From Geodermatophilus siccatus (GTDB lineage Bacteria > Actinomycetota > Actinomycetes > Mycobacteriales > Geodermatophilaceae), in assembly GCF_900103785.1 (NCBI RefSeq), contig NZ_FNHE01000010.1, positions 1-64,000 of the forward strand: a stretch of 64,000 nucleotides of DNA, written 5' to 3'. Positions 33,488 to 40,243 of this stretch are shown piece after piece. Each line of letters starts with the position of its first letter. The stretch's first letter is position 1. The notes below the pieces were generated by a model, which searched no databases, was not told where the DNA came from, and saw only the letters and a list, made by a program, of their open reading frames with translations. Both the position numbers and the translations under genes were made by a program.

Positions 33488-34030
33488 ATGGGGTCCCCGT
33501 CCGGTTGGCTGGTCGTCGTCGACTACCAGGAGGTCTTCCGCGATCCGACCTCCCCGTGGACGACGCCGCGCTTCGACGAGATCCGGCCGCGCCTCCGCTC
33601 GCTGGTCGAGGCCTTCGGCGACCGCGTCGTCTTCACCCGCTTCGTCGTCCCGGACGAGCCGACCGGTGCGTGGGCCGACTACTACGCCAAGTACGACTAC
33701 TTCACGCAGGACCACGCCATCCCGCTGTTCCAGCTCTCCGAGGACCCGGGCGACCGCCCCGTCGTCGACGCGCCGACCTTCGGCAAGTGGGTCCCCGCCG
33801 TCGCCGAGCTGGTCGGCGACGGCCCGGTCGTCGTCGCCGGGGTGGCCACCGACTGCTGCGTGCTCTCCACCGTGCTGCCCGCGGCGGACGCCGGTGTGCT
33901 GGTCCGGGTGGTCTCCGACGCCTGCGCCGGCGCGGACGACGAGGCGCACGACGACACCATGCGGATCCTCGGCTGCTACGCCCCGCTGGTCGAGGTCACC
34001 ACGACCGCCGAGGTCCTGGCCGGGGCATGA
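33488..34030 (+). CDS. Isochorismatase-like cysteine hydrolase in the mycofactocin operon
   Basis: 180 residues. The cysteine-hydrolase triad is visible: Asp12 (VVVDYQEVF), Lys100 (FGKW) and Cys124 (TDCCVLST), with the cis-peptide segment GVAT. Family members hydrolyse amides (nicotinamidase, N-carbamoylsarcosine amidase) or vinyl ethers. ATG 33488 follows mftE by 38 nt, and its stop overlaps mftF as ATGA, so it is firmly within the operon. The C-terminal Cys and acidic patch (DACAGADDEAHDDT) are usual for the family. It could act on the peptide fragment, on a cofactor derivative or on an unrelated amide; not a standard mft gene. Confidence 0.85.
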   Translation: MGSPSGWLVVVDYQEVFRDPTSPWTTPRFDEIRPRLRSLVEAFGDRVVFTRFVVPDEPTGAWADYYAKYDYFTQDHAIPLFQLSEDPGDRPVVDAPTFGKWVPAVAELVGDGPVVVAGVATDCCVLSTVLPAADAGVLVRVVSDACAGADDEAHDDTMRILGCYAPLVEVTTTAEVLAGA

Positions 34031-35565
34031 GCGGGGGGCTCGCGGTCGCCGCACCCCCGCCCGACCGGCTCCCCGACGGCACCGCCGTCCGCCTCGATGC
34101 CCGCGTCCGCTCCCGGGACGGGGGGACGACGCTGCTCGGCGGCTCCCCGCTGCGGCTGCTGCGCCTGCACCCCCGCGCCCGTGACCTGCTGCGCACCGAC
34201 CGGCTCGTCGTCCGGGACGCGACCACCGCCGCCCTCGCCGCCCGGCTGCTCGACGCCGGTCTCGCCCACCCCGAGCCGGACGGCGACCCGGTGGGGGAGC
34301 TGACCGTCGTCGTCCCGGTCAAGGACCGCCCGGCCGAGCTGGCACGGCTGCTCACCGCGCTGCGCGCCGACCCCGACACCGCCGCCGTCCCGGTGCTCGT
34401 GGTGGACGACGGCTCCGCCGACCCGGCCGCGGTGACCGCCGTGGCCGGCCGGCACGGCGCCCGGGTGCTGCGGCACGCCACCGCCCGCGGCCCGGCCGCC
34501 GCCCGCAACGCCGGCCTGCGCGCGGCGAGCACCCCGCTCGTGGCGTTCCTCGACTCCGACTGCGTGCCGCTGGCGGGCTGGTCCGGGCCGCTGGTGCGGC
34601 TTCCCGCCGACCCGCGGCTGGCGCTGGTGGCGCCCCGGATCACCGCGCTCCCGTCGGACGGCGGCGGCTGGGTGGCGCCGTACGAGGCCACGGTCAGCGC
34701 GCTGGACATGGGGCCCGACCCGGCGCCGGTCGCCCCGGGGACGGCGGTGTCCTACCTGCCCAGCGCCGCGATGGTGGCCCGCCGGGACGCCCTCGGCGAC
34801 GGCTTCGACGAGTCGATGCGGGTCGCCGAGGACGTCGACCTGGTGTGGCGGCTGGTCGCGGCCGGCTGGCGGGTGCGCTACGAGCCGTCGGCCGCCGTCG
34901 CCCACGAGCACCGGGCGGCGACCGGGGAGTGGCTGCGCCGCCGCGCCTTCTACGGCACCGGCGCCGCGCTGCTGGCCGCGCGGCACGGGGCCGCCGTCGC
35001 TCCCGTCGTGCTCTCGCCGTGGTCGGCGGCGGCCTGGGCGCTGGCGCTGACCGGACGCCGCTCCGGCGCGCTGGGCTGCGCCGCGGTGCTGGCCGTCGCC
35101 ACCGCCCGCCTGGCGCCCCGGCTGGCCCGGCCCGGGCAGCGCGCACCGGTCGGGCTGGCGGCGGTGCTCGTCGTGCGGGGCAGCGCCGCGGCGGGCAGGA
35201 CGCTGGCGCGCAGCGTCACCCGCCACCACTGGCCGCTGGCCCTGGTCGCGGCTGCGGTCTCCCGCCGGGCCCGCCGTCTCGCCGCGGCGGCCGCCGTCGC
35301 CGACGCCGTCCTCGCCTGGTGGCCGCACCGGCGCCGGGTCGGTCTGCTGCGCTTCGCCGCCGGCCGGCGCCTCGAGGACCTCGCCTACGGCGCCGGTCTG
35401 TGGGCCGGCGCGCTGCGGGCGGGGGACCCGCGGGCGCTGCTGCCCGCCCGGCCTGCACCGATACCTCCTCCGAACCGGTTGGGCACCACCGGTTCCCTGG
35501 TGGAATCGCGTGGGAGCGGTCACGATGGGCGGACGATGGACCCGAGCCCGCGGACGACGCCGTGA
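34027..35565 (+). CDS. mftF: Mycofactocin glycosyltransferase
   Basis: 512 residues. N-terminal region of about 85 residues typical of MftF (LRLLRLHPRARDLLRTDRLVVRD), then a GT2 domain with VVVPVKDRPAELARLLTAL, VVDDGSAD, the DxD-like FLDSDCVP and EDVDLVWRL, followed by hydrophobic helices (AAAWALALTG, AAVLVVRGSAAAG). MftF adds a beta-1,4-glucan chain to the cofactor. The start overlaps the isochorismatase-like gene. The last about 35 residues (NRLGTTGSLVESRG...) look non-conserved. The stop overlaps the GAF regulator start as GTGA. Confidence 0.92.
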   Translation: MSGGLAVAAPPPDRLPDGTAVRLDARVRSRDGGTTLLGGSPLRLLRLHPRARDLLRTDRLVVRDATTAALAARLLDAGLAHPEPDGDPVGELTVVVPVKDRPAELARLLTALRADPDTAAVPVLVVDDGSADPAAVTAVAGRHGARVLRHATARGPAAARNAGLRAASTPLVAFLDSDCVPLAGWSGPLVRLPADPRLALVAPRITALPSDGGGWVAPYEATVSALDMGPDPAPVAPGTAVSYLPSAAMVARRDALGDGFDESMRVAEDVDLVWRLVAAGWRVRYEPSAAVAHEHRAATGEWLRRRAFYGTGAALLAARHGAAVAPVVLSPWSAAAWALALTGRRSGALGCAAVLAVATARLAPRLARPGQRAPVGLAAVLVVRGSAAAGRTLARSVTRHHWPLALVAAAVSRRARRLAAAAAVADAVLAWWPHRRRVGLLRFAAGRRLEDLAYGAGLWAGALRAGDPRALLPARPAPIPPPNRLGTTGSLVESRGSGHDGRTMDPSPRTTP

Positions 35566-36893
35566 CGACGATGAACCCGTGGGTCGCGCTGCCCGACGGC
35601 CGGCCCGACCCCGCGCACACCCGGCGGCTGCGCGCCGCGCACGAGGCACTCGTCACCAGCTCCGGCCCCGCCGCGCCGGACCTGGTGCGCGCCGTCGTCT
35701 GGGACTCCTGGCAGCGCAGTCTCGCCGGCGGCGTCGACCCCGACGGCGCCGCCCCGCCGGTCGACCTGCTCGACGACGAGCTGCTGGCCTACCGCGCCGC
35801 CCACCCGCTGGCGCCGGCGCTGCCGGTGATCCGTAGGCTGCTGGTCGAGGACGCCGAGGCCGACCGGATGATCGTCGCGGTCACCGACGCCGACGGCCGG
35901 ATGCTGTGGGTCGAGGGCGACCGGCAGCTGCGGGCACGCGCCGAGGCGATGCACTTCGTCGAGGGCGCCCGGTGGTCCGAGGACGTCGCCGGCACCAACG
36001 CCCCCGGCACCGCGCTGGCCCTCGACCACGCCGTCCAGATCTACGGCAGCGAGCACTACCGCCGCCCGGTGCAGCCGTGGAGCTGCTCGGCCGCGCCGGT
36101 GCACCACCCGGTCACCGGTGTGCTGCTGGGCGCCATCGACGTCACCGGCGGCGACCACGTGGCCAGCCCGCAGGTGCTCACCCTCGTCCGTGCCACGGTC
36201 GCCGCCGTCGAGGCCGAGCTGCGCTGGCTGCACCGCGAGGACGCCGCCCGGCCGGCGGCCCCGGCGCCCCGCCCGGCCGCCCGCCCCGTCCCGCGGCTGG
36301 AGGTGCTCGGCCGCGAGCGCGCCCGGCTGCAGCTGCCGTCGGGCCCCGCTGAGCTCTCGCTGCGCCACTCCGAGCTGCTGCTCCTGCTCGCCGAGGCGGC
36401 GGCCGGCGGCGGTGGGCGCACGGCCGAGCAGCTGGCCGCGGAGTGCCACGCCGGCGACGCGGCCGCCGTGACCGTCCGGGCCGAGCTGTCCCGGCTGCGC
36501 CGGCTGGTCGGCGCCCACCTGCTCGGCTCCCGCCCCTACCGGCTGACCGGCCCGCTGGAGACCGACCTGGACCAGGTGCGCCGGCTGCTCGCGCGCGGCG
36601 CCGTCGGCCCGGCGCTCGAGCGGTACCCGGGCGCCGTGCTGCCCCGCTCGTCGGCGCCCGGTGTGGTCGCCGCCCGCGACCGGCTGTCCGCGGCGCTGCG
36701 GCAGGCCGTGCTCGCCGCCCGCCGTCCCGAGCTGCTGCTGCGCTACACGCGGCTGCCCGAGGCCCAGCACGACGCCGCGGTGTGGCAGGCCTGCCTGGAG
36801 ACCCTGCCGCCCGGCGCCCCGAGCCGCCCGGCCGTCGCCGCGCACCTGCACCGGCTGCGCCGGGTCCCGCGCGGCCCGCTGCGCCTGCACTGA
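35562..36893 (+). CDS. GAF-domain HTH regulator (AcoR-like N-terminus, no AAA domain)
   Basis: 443 residues. N-terminal segment LVRAVVWDSWQRSLAGGVDPD and a GAF domain (IRRLLVEDAEADRMIVAVTDADGRML, WSEDVAGTNAPGTALALDHAVQIYGSEHYRRPVQPWSCSAAPV) match AcoR-type sensors. There is no sigma-54 AAA+ domain; instead, after a Pro/Ala linker, there is a winged-helix-like C-terminus (RTAEQLAAECHAGDAAAVTVRAELSRLRRLVG). Regulators of this kind often control alcohol or aldehyde dehydrogenase genes in actinobacteria. GTG 35562 overlaps mftF; ATG 35571 is an alternative. It probably links cofactor synthesis to substrate sensing. Confidence 0.8.
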   Translation: MTTMNPWVALPDGRPDPAHTRRLRAAHEALVTSSGPAAPDLVRAVVWDSWQRSLAGGVDPDGAAPPVDLLDDELLAYRAAHPLAPALPVIRRLLVEDAEADRMIVAVTDADGRMLWVEGDRQLRARAEAMHFVEGARWSEDVAGTNAPGTALALDHAVQIYGSEHYRRPVQPWSCSAAPVHHPVTGVLLGAIDVTGGDHVASPQVLTLVRATVAAVEAELRWLHREDAARPAAPAPRPAARPVPRLEVLGRERARLQLPSGPAELSLRHSELLLLLAEAAAGGGGRTAEQLAAECHAGDAAAVTVRAELSRLRRLVGAHLLGSRPYRLTGPLETDLDQVRRLLARGAVGPALERYPGAVLPRSSAPGVVAARDRLSAALRQAVLAARRPELLLRYTRLPEAQHDAAVWQACLETLPPGAPSRPAVAAHLHRLRRVPRGPLRLH

Positions 36894-36943
36894 ACGAGGA
36901 CCCCCTGCCCCACCGCTCGCAGGCTCACGGCGAGAGGTGACCC
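36894..36943 (+). repeat. Stop-anchored palindromic element, copy 8
   Basis: Follows the GAF regulator stop by 3 nt: GAGGACCCCCTGCCCC, core CTCGCAGGCTCACGG. The right arm is shortened. Confidence 0.55.
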
Positions 36944-36951
36944 GACGTCCC

Positions 36952-37021
36952 GTGCACCGATGGTGGTCTCCGGCCCCCCGGACACCACCATCAGTGCACA
37001 CCCCGCGGACGAGCCGCGGGG
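36952..37021. terminator. Double hairpin between mycofactocin locus and MFS gene
   Basis: 22-nt arms (36952-36973 and 36978-36999, two mismatches, CCCC loop) built on GTGCACCGATGGTGGT, then a second hairpin CCCCGCGG-N5-CCGCGGGG at 37001-37021. The design matches the pair at 4014-4076. Likely the end of the mft operon. Confidence 0.55.
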
Positions 37022-37093
37022 TCGGGGCCGCGACGGGACCTGCCGGTGGGCCGGCGGGAATGCGGCCGCGGTGGGCCGCCTTGCCTCTTCCAC

Positions 37094-38323
37094 GTGACTG
37101 CAGCGCCCGACGTCCCCCAGCTCAGCACCCGGTGGGTCGTCGCCGCGGTCGTCGCCCTCGCGCTGGGCGGCTTCGCCATCGGCACGACCGAGTTCGTGAC
37201 CATGGGCGTGCTGCCGGAGATCGCAGAGGGCGTCGGGGTCGACATCCCCACCGCCGGCCACGTCATCTCCGCCTACGCGCTCGGCGTGGTCGTGGGCGCC
37301 CCGGTCATCGCCGCGCTCGGCGCCCGGCTGCCGCGGCGGGGACTGCTGGTCGGCCTCGTGGTCGCGTTCCTCCTCGGCAACCTCGGCAGCGCGCTGGCCG
37401 TCGGGCCCTCCTCGCTGCTGCTCGCCCGCTTCCTCAGCGGGCTGCCGCACGGCGCGTACTTCGGGGTGGCCTCGCTCGTGGCCGCCTCGCTGGTGCGGGC
37501 CGAGCTGCGGGGCCGGGCGGTCAGCTCGGTCATGCTCGGCCTGGCGGTGGCCAACCTGGCCGGGGTCCCGGCGGCGACCTGGCTCGGGCAGACGCTGGGC
37601 TGGCGCGCGGCCTACTGGGCGGTCGTCGTCCTCGCCGTCGCCACCGTGCTGGCCGTTCTGGCGTTCGTGCCGTCCGCGCCCGGCCGGAGCGAGGTCACGA
37701 TCGCCACCGAGCTCACCGCGCTGCGGCGTCCGCAGGTGCTGCTGACCCTGCTGGTCGGCACGGTCGGCTTCGGCGGCATGTTCGCCGTCTACAGCTACGT
37801 CTCGCCGCTCAGCACGGAGGAGGCCGGCCTGCCGCGCGGGGCGGTGCCGTGGGTGCTGCTGGTCTTCGGCGTCGGCGGCGTCCTGGGGACGGCGCTCGGC
37901 GGCCGGCTCGCCGACCTCGCGCTGTTCCGCTCGCTGGTCGGGGCGATGGGCACCATGGGCCTGCTGCTGGCGCTGGTGGCGCTCGTCGCCGGCTGGGCGC
38001 CGGCGCTGCTGGTCATCCTCTTCCTGCTCTCGGCGACCGCCTCGGTGCTGGTGGTGACCCTGCAGCTGCGGCTGATGGAGGTCGCCGGCGAGGCGCAGAT
38101 GCTGGGCGCCGCGCTCAACCACTCGGCGCTCAACGCCGCCAACGCCCTCGGCGCCTGGCTGGGGGGCGTGGTCATCGCGGCCGGCCTGGGCTGGACCGCG
38201 CCGGCCGCCGTCGGCGCCGCGCTGGCCGCGGTCGGGCTCGTCGCGCTGACCGCCTCGGCGCTGCTGCGCCGTCGTGAGCAGCGGACCGGGCCGGTGCGGA
38301 CGGCGCCCGCACCGGCCCGGTGA
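37094..38323 (+). CDS. MFS exporter (DHA1/AraJ-CmlA type)
   Basis: 409 residues with 12 predicted membrane helices. The N-terminal signature LGGFAIGTTEFVTMGVLPEIAEGVGVDIPTAGHVISAYALGVVVGAPVIAAL is characteristic of the AraJ/SotB/Cmx group of drug or sugar-efflux MFS proteins, and a second helix pair has GMFAVYSYVSPLSTEEAGLP. GTG 37094 starts just before the first helix. The substrate cannot be told. It stands alone, between the mft terminator and a convergent iron-binding protein gene. Confidence 0.87.
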   Translation: MTAAPDVPQLSTRWVVAAVVALALGGFAIGTTEFVTMGVLPEIAEGVGVDIPTAGHVISAYALGVVVGAPVIAALGARLPRRGLLVGLVVAFLLGNLGSALAVGPSSLLLARFLSGLPHGAYFGVASLVAASLVRAELRGRAVSSVMLGLAVANLAGVPAATWLGQTLGWRAAYWAVVVLAVATVLAVLAFVPSAPGRSEVTIATELTALRRPQVLLTLLVGTVGFGGMFAVYSYVSPLSTEEAGLPRGAVPWVLLVFGVGGVLGTALGGRLADLALFRSLVGAMGTMGLLLALVALVAGWAPALLVILFLLSATASVLVVTLQLRLMEVAGEAQMLGAALNHSALNAANALGAWLGGVVIAAGLGWTAPAAVGAALAAVGLVALTASALLRRREQRTGPVRTAPAPAR

Positions 38324-38332
38324 CGCTCGGGG

Positions 38333-38393
38333 GCGGCCCCTCTGCGGGGGCCCGCCGCGAGCCTCCGAGCGGTGGGGGCAGGGGGTCCTCCTG
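38333..38393 (-). repeat. Stop-anchored palindromic element, copy 9
   Basis: Abuts the stop codon of the iron-binding protein gene (38394-38396). Minus strand: GGAGGACCCCCTGCCCCC, core CTCGGAGGCTCGCGGCGGG, closing GGGGCC. Confidence 0.6.
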
Positions 38394-39395
38394 CTAACCG
38401 AGGGTGTCGGCGAACAGCGGGACGGCGTTCTCCAGCGCGTACCGGGTGCCCAGCGCCGAGCCGCTGGAGAAGGCGTTGACCAGCGTCTGGTCCTCCAGCA
38501 CCAGGGCGTTGCCCTGCTGCACCGAGGGCAGCGACTGCCACAGCGGGTTGCCGGTGATCTGCGACGCGTCGACGAAGATCGGGAAGACCACGGTGAGGGG
38601 CGCGTCGAGCAGCGGGACCTGCTCCTCGCTGATCGAGACGAAGAAGTTCTCCCCGGCCAGGTCCTGGACGGCCGCCTTGTTCGTGAAGCCCAGCGCCTCC
38701 ATGAAGTCGACGCGGGTGTCGCCGCGGACGTAGGCGCCGAAGCCCTCGGAGGTGTAGGCGCCGACGGCGACCTCGGTACCGTCGAACTCCGGGTGGGCCG
38801 CCGCGGCCGCGGTGAACTGCTGCTCGACCTCGACCTGCAGCTCGTCGGCCTGCTCCTCCCGGCCCAGCGCATGGCCGACCAGGTCCAGCTGCTGCTGCCA
38901 GGTGGTCTGGTACGGGCCGACCCCCTCGGGCTGGCCGACGGTCGGCGCGATGGAGCTGAGCGCGTCGTAGCGCTCCTGCGTGGCGGGGGAGCGGGTGTCC
39001 AGGATGAGGTCGGGCTGCAGCGCGGCGACCGCCTCGAGGCTCGGCTCGAGCGTCTCGATGATCTCCGGTGCCTCGTCGTAGCGCCCCTCGGCCCACGGGC
39101 CGACGCCCTCGCCGCCGAAGGCCAGCCAGTCGCTGGCGCCCACCGGCTGGACGCCCAGCGCCAGCGCGGTCTCGGCGTCCGACCAGCCGAGGGCCACGAC
39201 CCGCTCAGGCTCCTCCGGGACCTCGACGTCGCCGAAGGCCGTCTCGACGGAGACCGGGAAGGCGCCGCCGGAGCCCGAGGGGCTGCTGGACGCGGCGGTC
39301 CCCCCGGAGGACCCTGCGTCGCCGGAGCCGCAACCGGCGACGAGGACGGTGGTGGCGAGCAGGGTGGCGCCGCGCAGGAACGGGCGAACGGACAT
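38394..39395 (-). CDS. Iron-siderophore ABC transporter substrate-binding lipoprotein
   Basis: 333 residues. Lipoprotein signal with lipobox VAGC (Cys22), a Ser/Gly-rich linker, then a FecB/FhuD-type fold: FGDVEVPEEPERVVALGWSDAETALALGVQPVGASD near 55-90, LQPDLILDTRSPATQERYDALSSIAPTV, and a C-terminal DASQITGNPLWQSLPSVQQGNALVLED. It binds ferric siderophore outside the membrane and hands it to an ABC permease that is not in this window. A strong IdeR/DtxR-like box lies 15 nt before the ATG, so it should be iron-repressed. Confidence 0.9.
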   Translation of the reverse strand: MSVRPFLRGATLLATTVLVAGCGSGDAGSSGGTAASSSPSGSGGAFPVSVETAFGDVEVPEEPERVVALGWSDAETALALGVQPVGASDWLAFGGEGVGPWAEGRYDEAPEIIETLEPSLEAVAALQPDLILDTRSPATQERYDALSSIAPTVGQPEGVGPYQTTWQQQLDLVGHALGREEQADELQVEVEQQFTAAAAAHPEFDGTEVAVGAYTSEGFGAYVRGDTRVDFMEALGFTNKAAVQDLAGENFFVSISEEQVPLLDAPLTVVFPIFVDASQITGNPLWQSLPSVQQGNALVLEDQTLVNAFSSGSALGTRYALENAVPLFADTLG

Positions 39396-39409
39396 GAGCT
39401 TCCCTTCGA

Positions 39410-39428
39410 GTAGGTGAGGCTCACCTAA
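39410..39428 (-). promoter_or_regulatory. IdeR/DtxR-type iron box (siderophore-binding protein gene)
   Basis: GTAGGTGAGGCTCACCTAA contains the perfect dyad TAGGTGAG-G-CTCACCTA and matches the TWAGGTWAGSCTWACCTWA consensus at 16 of 19 positions. It lies directly before the iron-binding protein start, where bound repressor would block transcription. Confidence 0.8.
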
Positions 39429-39712
39429 CTACGTCGTCCTGGAGCCGCTCCAGCCGGGTCCGCGCACCGGTGCCCACCGGAGTCGCTGCAACGCCCCTGC
39501 AACGTTGGCCGCACGCCGCAGAAACGGAGATGCGTCCGCGGATCCGCCGCACAAGCGGAGGATCACGACCCTCCAGTCCGCTGGTGCGGTGTTCCCTGCG
39601 CGCGACGTCCTCAGGTAAGCGTGGCCTAAGTCACGTGCTCCTCGACACACTCGCCGCAGGTGGGGCTGTTGCCCGGCACCACGCGTGACCCCTGCAGAGG
39701 AGCGGAGGAACG
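39429..39712. other. Intergenic region before coxS
   Basis: Together with the iron boxes this makes a 317-nt gap between divergent genes. It holds a TGCAACG direct repeat ending in TGCAACGTTG (39498-39507), identical to the 10-mer before the alcohol dehydrogenase at 8959-8968, and the second iron-box-like site. GGAGGA at 39704-39709 is the coxS ribosome site. No gene recognised. Confidence 0.5.
39611..39629 (+). promoter_or_regulatory. Second IdeR/DtxR-like box, upstream of coxS
   Basis: TCAGGTAAGCGTGGCCTAA matches the IdeR/DtxR consensus at 15 of 19 positions, but its dyad is weaker than the site at 39410. It lies 84 nt before coxS and 216 nt from the iron-binding protein gene, so it could place the Fe-S-containing cox operon under iron control. 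Confidence 0.4.
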
Positions 39713-40243
39713 GTGACCCAGATCAACGTGCGGGTGGACGGGGTGACGTACACCGACGACGTCGAACCCCGGACGCTGCTGGTGCACTACCTGAGGGAGC
39801 AGCTGGGGAAGGTCGGCACCGTCATCGGGTGCGACACCAGCAACTGCGGCGCGTGCACCGTCCACCTGGACGGCGCGGCCGTGAAGTCCTGCACCGTGCT
39901 GGCCGTCCAGGCCGACGGCGGTGAGGTGACGACCATCGAGGGGCTGGCGCCGAACGGCGGCCTGCACCCGGTGCAGAAGGCGTTCCACGAGATGCACGGC
40001 CTGCAGTGCGGGTACTGCACACCGGGGATGATCATGGCCTCGGTCGACCTGCTCAAGGAGAACCCGGACCCGAGCGACACCGAGGTCCGCGAGGGCATCG
40101 AGGGCAACCTCTGCCGCTGCACCGGTTACCAGAACATCGTCCGCGCGGTGCAGCAGGCCGCCGGCGAGATGCGCGGCGCCGGCTCCGTCTCCCCGGCCGA
40201 GGTCGACACCGCGGCCGCTCCGCACGTGGTGGGCCAGGCATGA
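39713..40243 (+). CDS. coxS: CO dehydrogenase-family small (2Fe-2S) subunit
   Basis: 176 residues. Plant-type 2Fe-2S cluster Cys40, 45, 48 and 60 ([16 protein letters not shown]) and the second, helical cluster Cys99, 102, 134 and 136 ([18 protein letters not shown]). This subunit passes electrons from the molybdenum site to the FAD subunit. GTG 39713 has GGAGGA upstream. The stop overlaps the large subunit gene as ATGA. The last about 25 residues are a variable tail. Confidence 0.93.
   Translation: MTQINVRVDGVTYTDDVEPRTLLVHYLREQLGKVGTVIGCDTSNCGACTVHLDGAAVKSCTVLAVQADGGEVTTIEGLAPNGGLHPVQKAFHEMHGLQCGYCTPGMIMASVDLLKENPDPSDTEVREGIEGNLCRCTGYQNIVRAVQQAAGEMRGAGSVSPAEVDTAAAPHVVGQA

Noticed and set aside
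39429-39650. 73-codon minus-strand frame in the cox upstream region
   Set aside because: It has no ribosome site or family resemblance and overlaps the second iron-box-like site; treated as non-coding.
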